Source: Armigeres subalbatus
Taxonomy: Eukaryota; Arthropoda; Insecta; Diptera; Culicidae
Length of the DNA: 64,000 bases
NCBI RefSeq assembly: GCF_024139115.2
Contig: NC_085139.1
Location: forward strand, 107,795,935-107,859,934
Direction: 5' to 3'
Part shown: positions 50,750-62,499 of the stretch, piece after piece
Position numbering within the stretch: position 1 is the stretch's first letter
Layout: each line of letters begins with the position of its first letter
Notes under the pieces: generated by a model
The model's database searches: none
Told to the model about the DNA's origin: nothing
Seen by the model: the letters and a program-made list of their open reading frames with translations, nothing else
Translations under genes and position numbers: made by a program

Positions 50750-51015
50750 TCTATAAAATAAAAATGAATTGGTCTGTGTTCGTATCCGCATAACTCGAAA
50801 ACGGCTGGATAGATTTTCTTCATTCCTTCAGCAGTTAGGTACATTCGTTACCGTTTCCGACGGGTTTATATGATATTTCCTCATGCAAAAATCATTAGAA
50901 AAGTTGGGTAATTCGTGAAAAACTAAAATTAAGCATCGTATGGAAGCTTCGCATGGGCAGTTCATAGCACGCATTTTCGCCTACTATGCAGGACAACGTC
51001 TGCTGGGTCGACTAG
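50750..51015 (+). mobile_element. Small non-autonomous Helitron
   Basis: It starts TCTATAAAATAAAAATGAA, followed by CATAACTCGAAAACGGCTGG, and ends CTAG after a hairpin (GCAG-AC / GTCTGC with one bulged base). The 3' base next to CTAG is T, as expected. TC start, CTAG end and 3' hairpin with no inverted ends are Helitron marks. Confidence 0.75.
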
Positions 51016-52100
51016 TTCTAAATATAGCATATGTGTTCCTACTTGTGGTCATGATATGTCAATCACAATTTTATTATGTTTTCAGTAGCCACAAAATATC
51101 TTCTACGAATCTTACGGAACTCGACAGTATTGGACGGAATTTCTGCGATTATTGATATGAGTAAACTTGCTGCATCTATATACAGTGTACATAAATTCTA
51201 ACGATCATTACTAATGTAGTGATTGTTAGCCACTTGACGACTGATAATTAAATTCTCCGATTGATTAAACGATTTCACGCATGATAATTGTTATTTTTGG
51301 GTTCAAACGAATCTTTCAAGATAAAAGTTTTCTGGTTGTCTCAGGGCATAGAAAATGATTGTGTTCCACACAATATAAAAAAAATCATGTATGGCATCAA
51401 AAGCTTTTCATTAATGAATGTGGAATTCTATCCTGAACACTGAGCAATAAGCTAATTGTCATAAACAACATCAGTGCAATCCCCTAGGAAATGAAGTTCC
51501 AGAAACCCTAGATATTACAGTTTCTTTTATACCAAAGTTAGTGCCAAAGCCATTGATGACCGACATATTTGAGTCCCATGTATGGGATGCAAAACAGTTC
51601 TTTTCCCTAGAATAAGCTATGTGTTTAGATAAATGGCAGGTAGCCGCGTAGGCAAACGGGCAAACTGTGGGAAGAAGTTTCTTTTTTGACTTGCTTCGCG
51701 TTCACTAATATTGAAAAGCCATCCAGTAGGGCGTTGGTTCTGATACAATTTGATGAATGTTTCCATAGACAACTTTTACATAATCAGTGCAAAAGCTAAT
51801 TACCGGTCCAATCATATTCTAAGACCAATTGTGTAAAAACTTGATGACATGATCAAGAATAGGACATAATAAGTTGATGGTTTATTGGTTAAACCAATTT
51901 GGATTTTTTCTTCTATCGTTGCAATTATGATGTCCATATCAATAGCATCTGTAGATAAGTTTGTAATCTGGTTCTACCACAGCTGATGGTTCAATCAATT
52001 ACAAACAGATTAGAGGTTTTGTTGAAATTTTCAAAAACTGTACTGCAAGCTGTTGTGCGCCGTTTTCTAGCAAAAATACTTAGAACTGATACGAACGCCC
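51016..52100. other. No gene seen
   Basis: AT-rich intergenic DNA with no supported frame, splice pattern or repeat with clear ends. Confidence 0.4.
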
Positions 52101-52102
52101 TC

Positions 52103-52960
52103 GATCCGTAATAATTAGCATCCAAATGGTTGAGATCGTCACCCAAGATTCTGTACGTCGTCTCCGGTGATGTTCGTCGTGTGGTCCTCGAAGCGCAAAA
52201 TCCAATAAAAATGCTCAACCTTCTTCTCAGCTACGGTCCGACAAAGACTACCAACACATTCAAACGCCAACACAGAGTACGAACGAACAACACGTTATCT
52301 GCCTTGTTGCCGTAGCAATTTGCAAACTTAGGGTGGGGAATCGTATGACGATAAGTTCTTTGGAATTTAATCCCAAGACGTAATTGCATCTCCCCTGACA
52401 AGGCTTCGTAACAATTTTGAACAGGAGTCATGTCGATTGTTCTGAGTACAGTATCGTAAATAAGTATTCATGGTAGAACCGCTATTGGAATCAATACACG
52501 AAATTCCCAGTACGTCGCAGTCGTAAAGATGTTTCGTCCAATCGATGAACGTGAATCGTGCCTCTTCTACGCTATATGGTGCTGATGGCAAGCTGCTACG
52601 TAACGCTACTCAGCAAAACTCCATCACACAAACAAACGTCAGGCAGCCAGACCAGGCAGCAAGGGGAAAACTTTCATCTTCGCCTTCGATGCTGTCATGC
52701 AAGCCAGCGATGAACAGCCATACTCTACCGAGAAGAGCCAAGTATTTGAACATTCTTCTTTGCACGCTGGCCGTTCGGTTGCGGTCCACTTGTAAGACCG
52801 ACAACCGAGCGAGCGAGTCCAGAAACATGTACAACGGGGTGCGACTGGTTTCAATCATTTGGTTTGGTTCTGCTCATGCTGTTGTTATTGAATCAATGGT
52901 GATGTGCACCAGCTGAATGGCATGGCCTGGTTAAAGTAGCAATTGCCGATAGTAGAAAGA
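52103..52960 (+). repeat. Inverted duplicate, left copy (about 0.86 kb)
   Basis: Matches 59940-60808 in reverse orientation across its full length, at about 90-95 percent by eye. Ends are ATTAGCATCCAAATGG at the left and ATGGCATGGCCTGG, then GCCGATAGTAG, at the right. No protein is recognised. Open frames of 61 and 123 residues are not conserved as coding sequence, since most differences between the copies change amino acids. Confidence 0.8.
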
Positions 52961-53529
52961 AACCTTTTCGCTTGAAATGCAAGTACTACGGCGAAGGGAG
53001 CCTTGTCACCTCAATTTTGCGAATGAGATCCTTTGTGGAAAATCCTAAATGGGGTAGTTGAAAGTCGAACTCGGTGTTCATCTTCTACGGAAAAGTGTAT
53101 ACTAAGTTTATATACACGGCATTGGAAATGTGAGTGACTGAGTCTAATGAGCTTTGATCTTTTGTAATCTCAGTATAGCCGGTGCCGGTAGATGACTAAA
53201 ACCTTTACAAGCAAGCGTCACTATAAATAACATTGAGATACAGATTTCGTCAAACCAATTCCCACCAATTTAAATAATTTTCAATACATAAAGTAAAAAG
53301 TACAGAGAATCTGATCGTATACTACAAGCATGAATTTGTGCGATTGAAACAACATCTGTACTGTCGTTTAGCGCAATGTTCCTTTCGGAAACAGGCAAAA
53401 AAATTTAGGCGTGGAACAAAGAAAAAGAATTAGAATGTGGACATCGTGACAAACTGTCAGCTGTCATGAACCTTGGAATCCCTGAACTGAGTGAAGTGAA
53501 ATCGAGGATCAATCTATGAGGGGTTGACC

Positions 53530-53960
53530 GCTACCAGGTGAGCTACTCAACACTGGACAGGGCTCTGCGCTGGGTAATTACCAAGATTAGGGAGGAGGAC
53601 GTTCTGCCGCAGTGAATGGGAGCTAACATGTCTCCTATCTACAAAAATGGCGATGAGCTGCACTGTAGCAACTACCGCTCAATCACATTGCTGAACGCCG
53701 CCTACAATGTACTATCTCACATTTTAGGCCATCGACTAACGTCAATTGCAAGAGAGTTAACAGTACCAGAATGAGGTAGTAACAGCACCAGGGTTTAAGG
53801 GCGAACGCTCCACCATGGCACAGTTGTTCGTCGTACGCTAGATATTTCAGAAATGTCACGAATATAAACATTATCTTAATCATCGACTTCAAGGATACAC
53901 TCGATCGACACCAGCTATGGCAGTTGATGCACGAACATGAGTGTCCGAATAGACTGACAC
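53530..53960 (+). pseudogene. LINE reverse transcriptase fragment
   Basis: Plus-strand remnants read EEDVLPQ, SPIYKNGDELHCSNYRSITL, LLNAAYNVLSHIL, then IIDFKDTLDRHQLW-like and LMHEHECPNRLTRLVK. This is the RT fingers to palm of an RTE-like LINE, with several stops and shifts. Confidence 0.65.
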
Positions 53961-54389
53961 GGTTAGTCAAGATTTTTTTTTTCTGTCTTTACTTACGTGA
54001 ATTTTGATATTTGGATCAGTTCTTCAATCACTCGTCGTATACACCAAGACCAGGGGACACTTGGTAGGGGGTGGGTTAAGAGGTTTAAAATGGCCACCCA
54101 CAAATCCAACCTTGAGACAAGGTAAAGTTTATTTAAAGAATAAATACTTAGACTAACATTGATAAAACTTACACTGGCAAAAATCCAATCATATTACTTA
54201 TGTAAGGCACACATACATTTTGACTATAGCATTTCCCAAATAATGGCCATATGAATCCGCATAGCATATATGTGGAAAGACATATAACTCTTATTTACTA
54301 ATAACCTTTATGTGGTTCATCCTACAGCGGGAGGGTATTAACGCACACAAAACATGTATTCGTAAATTTCTTTAGACTTTTTTTAGAAG

Positions 54390-54591
54390 ACCAGAGGTCG
54401 TACAGACTTAACACCTAGCATGAGACAACGGATAGGACACATAACACCCAGCGGACCAGTGGAGAATTTTTCGATCACGAAATTTTCCTCCGAAGTTTCC
54501 TCCTTACCGGGGCGGGAATCGAACCCACACTTCCTAGCACATGTGTCTAGACGATGGACGTCGCTAACCGCACGGCCACAAAGCCCCATTT
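54390..54591 (-). mobile_element. tRNA-derived SINE, minus strand
   Basis: The head reads GGGGCTTTGTGGCCGTGCGG and TTAGCGACGTC (A box), then GTGGGTTCGATTCCCGCCCC (B box), with a body running to about 54390. The spacing between boxes and the following body make it a SINE and not a tRNA gene. Confidence 0.75.
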
Positions 54592-54839
54592 TGCCAATAA
54601 AAATGTGTGGATTTTTATTAGTGATAACTAACACTTAAAAATCCAAATAAAATTTAGTTTGAAGTCGACGAAGGTAACATAGACGAAACATAGGTAAACG
54701 CTTTAAGATATTCACAGATCTTACAACCTTAAGAGAATCCTAGGGTCTTATACCGAAATTACCCTCGGGATGCTTGTGAAGCTTTTGAATTAGATGTTTT
54801 TGTAAAAGCCCTCAACTTCAATGAAACATATGAGGGCAG

Positions 54840-56605
54840 TTAGGCTGGCAGCATCCAAAGAACTACAAAAGCGCAACCCTGATACTGGCAGGTATCCCAT
54901 AAGTATCCTTGGGAATTTGAAATTTGTAGATCCCGAAAACGTCGCAAATTATCCGGAAGGAGCTCCCGGCAAAATTGTGCCAGAGACGCGTGTATCCGCT
55001 TCGAGGCAAAAGAGACAATTTGATTGTCCTTTAGGTTCCTTCGATACGTCCAGGTCGATGTGATCCCTTTGATTTTCTGCAGCTGCCTAGTAGTGGAAGC
55101 TCTCCATGACATTTTCAAGTTGTCTCGCACTGTCTTACTAATTTAGTTTTTTACGTCCCAACAGAGATGGTTGACGCAAAACGCCAGCCTTGATATCCGA
55201 CTCTAGCAAGGAAATCGACCTTGGTGTTGCCAGGCACTCCGCAGTGCCCTGGGATTCCGTAAAGTCCGTATTTGGGAACATGTTTTCAATGATGCTTTTG
55301 ATTAAGGGGTGTGTAAGCGTTTCGCTCTGAAGTGCGTAGGTAACACTAGCAAAGTCGGATAGAACAAGGACGGGCTTCAAGGATGTCGACGATGTCCGGG
55401 AGACTAACACTGATAGTTATCTTCGTCCCGGTGACCATCATTCCTATGCTACGGCCTCAAACGGACTCATCCGTATACCTGTGTTTGTAATTGTTGAATT
55501 CTTGAATTCTCTGACTTTCTGAGATCTACCGAGTTGTCACTTCTTCGGAAAATTCGTGCTATAGAGCTCTTAATCTTGACTTTTGAGGAGTGCTAACTCC
55601 TTGCACCATGTCAGTGGACTCACACCACTGGGAGGAGACCGATGCCACCCATCACGTGCAGAATCCGGACTCCTTTGTAAGGAGAGGGATCTGAAAGTTA
55701 CGACGGCGAAACAAGAGGCGGCCTGCCTCAACACAGGCATACTCGGCTGATGTAAAAGATAACAACTCCGAAAGCGGCTCGAACTTATGGGTTGAAGGTC
55801 GGAGACAGAGTTGCGATAAGGGTAGGTTCCAATCCGTAAAGTGGACGACTATCAATGAAAGCATGCTCGATCCTTCACCGCAGCATCCTGTAATTGGTTC
55901 CCTGCGGTTTGGAAGGTATTCGAATCAGGTCTTGCCATTTCCTTAGACTTTACGGAAGTGCGGTAGGAATAAGAGGCTCCGGTCGATGGACATTCCAAGA
56001 ACTTAATATTCCTGTGCTTGGCCCGGACAACTGGTGCTTTCAATGGCAGACGTGTAATCTGACATTTACTGGCAGTCATAGTAAAGCCCACAGAGCTGGC
56101 CCAGCAAAAGATAGCAATCACGGTCACGTATGCAGTCTGGAGTGTCGCCAACGATTACCAATAATATATCGTCAGCATAAGCGAAGTATAGGTTAGGTGG
56201 AAGGGAAGGAAACACAACTGTTCATGGCGACAAGGAACAGCTTCATCGCCAAACCGGATCCCTGTGGTACCTCAGTCTTCTCCGGGAGATTCTTCAAACA
56301 CTGATTACCAATTAGGACTTCAAAGGAGCGCTCTATGAGGAAATTCCAATCAAAAGCAAGGATGTTGCCGTAAAATCCCCACTCGCTTAATTGTTGAAGG
56401 GCGAAGGAGGTTCAAGTCCTGTTGAAGGCCTTGGCGAAATCCAGGGATACCAGGTCAGCGTGTTTGCGTTTTGCAGCACGTCACCCAACTTTGCGAAGAA
56501 CGTGACCGTACCGTACCTTGAGCGGAGTTTATCGCACAGCCGCCGGTTCACCAACCTCTTGACGACCTTGGACACACAAGAGGTCAGCGAGATGGGCCGG
56601 GCCAC
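54840..56605 (-). pseudogene. RNase H-bearing LINE fragment (LOA/I-like)
   Basis: The minus-strand order is RT (56605-56387: RPISLTSCVSKVVKRLVNRRL), later RT (56151-55852), RNase H (55410-55138: VLVLSDFASVTYALQSET, then NTDFTESQ where the HCG-type motif decays) and a C-terminal tail (55130-54840). Frames are broken in many places and catalytic blocks are partly missing. Confidence 0.7.
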
Positions 56606-56849
56606 ATTTTGTTGGCCAATTTTATGTTGAATTCGTTTTTAAAAAGTTCCAACCTAGGTTGGAACCAGTTTCAACTTAAGTGCTGTCAAAGTGTTTTTTT
56701 ATTCGCTCAGGTTGGAACTAGGTTCGCACTAGTTCCAACCTCAAAGCTGTGTTGTTTTACGGTTTCGCACCAGGTTCACCAATACAACTGCACTTCAACT
56801 GTCAAAACCATATGAGTGGAATAAACAAGCCGAAGGGAAATACAAACCA

Positions 56850-57588
56850 GAGTAAAAACGAAACTGTTTGTGCATCCAATTCGTCGAAGACGAAGTACAT
56901 GATAGGAAGAGGTTCAAGAGTAGACAATGTGAGCCACCCACCGCGAGTTTGCATCGGTGGTGACGAAATCGAGGTGGTAGAAGAATTTGTGTACTTGGGC
57001 TCACTGGTGACTGCCGAAAATGACACCAGCAGAGAAATTCGGAGACGCATAGTGGCTGGAAATCGTACGTACTTTGGACTCCGCAAGACGCTCCGATCGA
57101 ATAGAGTTCGCCGCCGTACCAAACTGACAATCTACAAAACGCTAATTAGACCGGTAGTCCTCTACGGACACGAGACCTGGACGATGCTCGTGGAGGACCA
57201 ACGCGCACTTGGAGTTTTCGAAAGGAAAGTGCTGCGTACCATCAATGGTGGGGTGCAGATGGCGGACGGTACGTGGAGGAGGCGAATGAACCACGAATTG
57301 CATCAGCTGTTGGGAGAACCATCCATCGTTCACACTGCGAAAATCGGACGACTGCGGTGGGCCGGGCACGTAGCCAGAATGTCGGACAGTAACCCGGTGA
57401 AAATGGTTCTCGACAACGATCCGACGGGCACAAGAAGGCGAGGTGCGCTGCGGGCAAGGTGGATCGATCAGGTGGAAGATGACTTGCGGACCCTCCGTAG
57501 ACTGCGTGGTTGGCGACGTGTAGCCATGGACCGAGCCGAATGGAGAAGACTCTTATATACCGCACAGGCCACTTCGGCCTTAGTCTGA
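56850..57588 (+). pseudogene. C-terminal part of an RTE-like LINE
   Basis: An open plus-strand frame encodes VEEFVYLGSLVTAENDTSREIRRR in two blocks, then the C-terminal region KIGRLRWAGHVARM and RWIDQVEDDLRTL. It ends in LLYTAQATSALV followed by a TAATAATAATAATAATT tail, the true 3' end of the element. RT catalytic blocks and endonuclease are missing (5' truncated), as is usual for LINE insertions. The frame is unusually intact, so this copy is relatively young. Confidence 0.8.
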
Positions 57589-57719
57589 TTAAATAATAAT
57601 AATAATTGTGCATCCAATAAAGAATGCGCATCGAAATCCGTTTTACGGGAATTTTTTATTCCCTATGATATTTGTCTACATTTGCATTATATTTATATTC
57701 CCTTAGGACTTTTTCAGTC

Positions 57720-58240
57720 CAGGAATACTTCCGGAAGTTTTTCCAGCTTTCGGAAGCATTCCTGGCCGAACTTCCGGGGGATTTCCTGGAGGAACTTCCG
57801 GAACAATTCCTGGAGGAACTTTCGGAGGAATTCCTGGAGGAACCACCGGAGGAATGCTTGGAAGAACTTTCGTAGGAATTCGTGGAGGGATTTCCTGAGA
57901 AATTCCTGGAGGAAGTTCCAGAGGAATTCTTGAAGGAATGTTCCAAGGATTTTCTGGAGGAACTTTCTAAAGATTTTTTGAAGGAACTTCGGAACTTTCC
58001 TAACGAACTCCCAAGCTCCAAACGTTACTTCAGGAAGAACTTCTGAATGGATTCCTGAAAGAACTTCCGGAGCAATTCCTGAAGAAATTTCCGAAGGAAT
58101 ACCTGAACAAACTTCCGGGGAATACCGGAAAGAAACTTCGAGTAAATGCCTGCAAGAACTTGCGGAGCAGTTCCAAAAGTAAACTTTGAGCAAAACCCTG
58201 AATAAACTAGTGAAGGAATTCCTGAAGAAGTAGAAAGGAA
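57720..58240. repeat. Degenerate GGAACTTCCGGA repeat
   Basis: Irregular units such as GGAATTCCTGGAGGAACTT recur through about 500 bp with point changes. It is an old copy of the GGAGGAANTTCC family. Confidence 0.7.
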
Positions 58241-58479
58241 TAGAGAATCCGGGGTAGATATATCCATCCAAAAGTAAATTTCGTAATTTGCGAAAATAAG
58301 AGCGCGTACTTGATCGTTTTTATCATGATCTGATTCGTTTTGTCCCACAAACTGACAGTGCACTGGTATAGTCCGGTATGGTGATCATATGTTTCGAATC
58401 AAAACAAACACGATGCCATGCACACCGCCATATCCAATGACAGATGGAACTGAAAACGTTTTTTTTTTATTCAGGGTTC

Positions 58480-58910
58480 GGGTTCAGGTATCAGTGGAGA
58501 ACACTCAACGGCTGCAGGTGTTCATTAACAGATGCCTGCGGTATATAATTCGGGCCTGGTGGCCTCACAACTGGATCTCAAACAACGAGCTCCATCGTCG
58601 TTGTCACCAGAGGCCGATAACAACAGAAATTCGGGATCGGAAGTGGGGCTGGGTCGGCCACACTCTACGTAGGGGCGGAAACGAAATCTGTAAGCAAGCA
58701 TTAGACTGGAACCCAGCGGGACATCGCAGCAGAGGCAGACCCAGAGGCTCATGGCGGAGAAGCCTCAATAAAGAAATAAAAGAAGTCGACCGAAATCTAA
58801 CCTGGCAACAGGTTAAAGCGATAGCCGGGCATCGCTCAGGATGGAGATCTTTCAAGTCAACCCTTTGCACCACCGGAGGTGTAGAGGATCCATAAGTAAG
58901 TAAGTAAGTT
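58480..58910 (+). pseudogene. LINE 3' end with (TAAG)n tail
   Basis: The frame reads NRCLRYIIRAWWPHNWISN, then NELHRRCHQRPITTEIRDRK, KWGWVGHTLRRGG, ALDWNPAGHRSRGRPRGSW and a STLCTTGGVEDP end, followed by TAAGTAAGTAAGT. This is the widely dispersed C-terminus of an RTE-type endonuclease-RT element with a TAAG tail. It is 5' truncated. Confidence 0.8.
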
Positions 58911-59089
58911 CGGGTTGGCACTGACCAGGTTTAAAAATTAATTCGAAATTAGTGAGCATAGGGTACCCAATCACGTCGGTACCAAAAGATTTCCAATTAT
59001 TGTTGAAGAGGACGAACGATAGCTTGGCAGCGGAAAAACGGTAGATTGAAGCCAGTTTTTGGTTAATTCAGAGGGACCTGAAAGGTTGT

Positions 59090-59665
59090 TGGGGATGAAG
59101 TGCTACGATAAAACGAGTGGTACAGACTCCCCCGAAGACACTGATATTATGACACGTTATTTCGAGAAAATGAAGGAAGCTTACATCATACTGAAAACAA
59201 GCTAAGCTGATTGGACTAGTCATCATCATACATACGGCGAAGATAAGGTACATGATAGGCTCAAGAGAGATCAACGTTAGCCACCCATGAGTTCGTGTTG
59301 TTAGGCTCACTGATGGCCGCTAAAAGCGATAACAGCGGAGAAACAGTAAGTAATTCGGACGCAAGTAAGACGCAAGATCAAATAGAGTTTTATCAACAAT
59401 CTGGATTTTTGATTGCCAGTAAAGAGAAATAAGTTTGCACCCTGATACTCTACTCTTCCTCTTCAAATGGAAGCTTAGCAGAAATAAGGAACTTTCAAAT
59501 CTGTACGTTTGAAGGCGAGGTGCGCAGCGGACAAGGTGGATCGATCAGGTGGAAGATGACTTGCAGACCCTCCGTAGACTGCGTGGTTGGCGACGTGTAG
59601 CCATGGACCGAGTTGAATGGAGAAGACTCTTATGTACCGCACAGGCCACTTCGGCCTTAGTCTGA
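59090..59665 (+). pseudogene. Decayed copy of the LINE at 56850-57588
   Basis: Pieces match in order: AAGGTACATGATAGGCTC and GTTAGCCACCCATGAG near 59245-59290, and the end GCGTGGTTGGCGACGTGTAG to CGGCCTTAGTCTGAATAA at 59580-59668. The middle is deleted or scrambled. Confidence 0.7.
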
Positions 59666-59939
59666 ATAAATAACAAACGTATTTGTCTTTAATTCTATCA
59701 TGGAAATATTCGTCTAAATGTAAAAGATGATATTAGCATTAACATATCACTTGATTGCTGTTGTCAAACTTTTGCGAAAAAATTTCATGAACCACACATA
59801 GCTTAAATATTTTGTAACAATAGTAATGTGAGTTTGTGTTTCTCGCAGAAATCTATTTAAGAGTTTGCACATAGGATCTAATTTGCGAAATTAGGATGAC
59901 AAAGCACCCTTCGTTGTAATACATATGTTTCAGACAAGA

Positions 59940-60808
59940 ACTCTACTATCGGCATTAGCCACTTTAACCAGGCCATGCCATCAGCTGGTACACGTCACCA
60001 CTGAATCAATAACAGCAGCAGGAGCAGAACCAAACCGAATGATTGAAACCAGTCGCACCCCGTTGTACGTGTTTTCTGGACTCGCTCGCTCGGTCGTCGG
60101 TCTTACAAGTGGACCGAAACCGAACGGCCAGCGTACAAAGAAGAATGTTCAAATACTTGGCTCTTCTCGGTAGAGTGTGGCGGCTGTTCATCGCTGGTTG
60201 GCATGACAGCTTCGAAGGCGAAGATGAAAGTTTTTCCTCTTGCTGCCTGGCCTGACTGCCTGATGTTTGTTTGTGTGATGGAGTTTTGCTGAGTAGCGTT
60301 ACGTAGCAGCTTGCCATCAGCACCACACAGCGTAGAAGAGGCGAAGGCGACGATTCACGTTCATCGATTGGACGAAACATGGACGTACTAGGAGTTTCGT
60401 CTATGGATTCCAATGGAATACCAATGGAATAATTACCATGAATACTTATTTATGATACTTGTACTTAGAACAATCGACATGACTATTGTTCAAAATTGTT
60501 AAGAGGCCTTGTCTAGGCAATAGAATTACGTCTTGGGATTAAATTCCAAGGAACTTATCGTCATACGATTGCCCACCCTAAATTTCCAAACTGCTACGGC
60601 AACAAGGCAGATAACGTGTTGTTCGTTCGTACTCTGCATTGGCGTTTGCGTGTGTTGGTACTCTTTGTCGGACTGTAGCTGAGAAGAAGGTTGAGCATTT
60701 TTATTGGATTTTGCGCTTCGAAGACCACACGACGAACATCGCCGCAGACGATATACCGAATCTTGGGTGACGATCTCAACCATTTGGATGCTAATTATTA
60801 CGGATCGA
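59940..60808 (-). repeat. Inverted duplicate, right copy (about 0.86 kb)
   Basis: Reverse-complement partner of 52103-52960, starting 7 kb away. The alignment starts and stops sharply at both ends, so it looks like two insertions of one element. The element has no obvious terminal repeats. Confidence 0.8.
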
Positions 60809-60809
60809 G

Positions 60810-61300
60810 AATTTTCCACATCAGTAACAAGTAGATATTTAAGCTAGAAAACGGCATATAATGTATTGTATTACTATTCGTTAATGTCCTTTGCTTTTTC
60901 TCGTAACACTGGGTAGATAACTTTGACATAGTTTGTTACGATTTAACTTACTTACTAGCTAGGGAAATAAGTCGCAGTAATTAAGGATTCGTCGTATTTA
61001 GTCATCCCTACCAAAAGTCTCAGAAATAAAACATAATCAATGTTGCCCTATAGATGGTTGAAAGACTCGAATTTCGAGCTCCGTTTGGGGCTAAACTGTA
61101 TGCAGCTCATGCAACTTTTCAAGCAATTGGTTTGAAATACCTCGCTGCCCATGCTAAGCTTAACTGACCGAGACTGACGAGTTAGGGGTTCAAATGCGTA
61201 CTAACTCTTCATGAACTGGTGAACAATGGCAGAGAGAGGAACACACGGAAATTCTTGCTACTGGACAAATTTTTTATCTAGAAATGGTTTTGTAGAGCTA
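60810..61300. other. No gene seen
   Basis: Intergenic DNA with no supported frame or recognisable element. Confidence 0.4.
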
Positions 61301-61307
61301 AGTCCTG

Positions 61308-61547
61308 CACACTTAATTTTTTTTACCGGGATCTCAGCAATTTGTTGAACTTTTACCGAGATTCGCACAGCCGAGCCCCAGCAAACGTGTTTTTTGCCGA
61401 GATTTCTGTCAAAATTGCTGAAAATCAGCAAATTATTTGCCGAAAACCAGCTAACAAACGTTATTTTTGCCGGGATATCAGTTTTTATTTTGCTGGGCAA
61501 ACGGCTGTGCGGATTTTGCCGAGCTGCAGAAATAAAAACTGAGTGTG
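61308..61547. mobile_element. Probable MITE with CACACTxAxTTTTT termini
   Basis: Starts CACACTTAATTTTT and ends with the complement of CACACTCAGTTTTT. Several TTGCCGAGAT/GCCGGGAT motifs repeat inside. No clear target duplication. Confidence 0.55.
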
Positions 61548-61623
61548 TGGGTTTGTAGCTTCACTGATGATATTCTTAAAGAAAGACAAGGATATGGTAA
61601 GGGCTCCGATGCATGGCCAAATA

Positions 61624-61766
61624 ATAGTATAACTGTTCTGTTTTCTCAAGAAAGGATTGATTTTCTATTGATCAGAGGCGTGCCTTCAATGTGATTGCTC
61701 TGAAGGGCCCAAAAGTATCGAAACCTTGTTATGATGCTCTTGAGAAAACAAAACAGAACTGTATCG
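61624..61766. repeat. Short inverted repeat around AACTGTTCTGTTTTCTCAAG
   Basis: AACTGTTCTGTTTTCTCAAG near 61630 pairs with CTTGAGAAAACAAAACAGAA near 61740, with about 90 nt between. Confidence 0.55.
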
Positions 61767-62246
61767 AAACCGCTTCTCAATAGTAATGGAGTAATTTGAC
61801 ATGCATTTATACACTACGTATACGGGTAACGCTGCAATACATCTTATAACTGGTCGCAGTGACACACCAGAACAGGAAAAAACCCTTTGCTAATTTTTCT
61901 AAGAGTTTTACTCCGACCTCTCTTAAAGGCTAGATCATTTAGAAACGGGGCGCTTCATTTTAGAGATAGTAGCATTCCAAATGGTCGGATATGCAATTTT
62001 TCACAACGTTTTATAATTAGTAAACCGTCTATTTTTTTCACAGTTTGAAACTAACGTGGTATCAAAATATTCACCATGCAGGAAGAGAAAAGAAAAATAA
62101 TTTTGCACAGTCCGCCATCTGCGTCAAAAGCCGGAACTCTTCATTCCTTTCCATGATGGCCCATTTACGTTTTGGCTAGCCCAGAGTTCATGACATTGGT
62201 CAAATGAAGAATTGGTGGAAACAGTTAGCCAAAATCATGACTAAAA

Positions 62247-62495
62247 ACCCAGATTAATCCGTCTAGCGGTGACGATGCCATTCTCGATTCAATCGTTTGG
62301 TTTCGCCTTTGTGTAATACACATCAAACATATTTGCCTACATTACGGTTCTTGCAAATGCTGTATAGCGAATCAACCAACCAAGTTCCAACCATTTTCTT
62401 CATAACTTTTGAACGCAATGACCGATCGTGATTGTTTTGATTTTGGAGTGAAATGATAGCCTTTTGGTACAACGTTGTTATACGAGAAAGGCAAA
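62247..62495. mobile_element. Copy of the GCCTTTCTCG/CGAGAAAGGC repeat
   Basis: CCCAGATTAATCCGTCTAGC at the left and GGTACAACGTTGTTATACGA at the right match the repeat at 46499-46920. The interior is shorter. Confidence 0.65.
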
Positions 62496-62499
62496 GATG

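Noticed and set aside
52130..52315. Conserved 61-codon gene in both inverted duplicates
   Set aside because: The first codon is TTG, and most of the differences between copies change amino acids, so there is no sign of coding constraint.
54520..54591. Functional tRNA gene on the minus strand
   Set aside because: The box spacing is long, and a SINE body continues after the B box.
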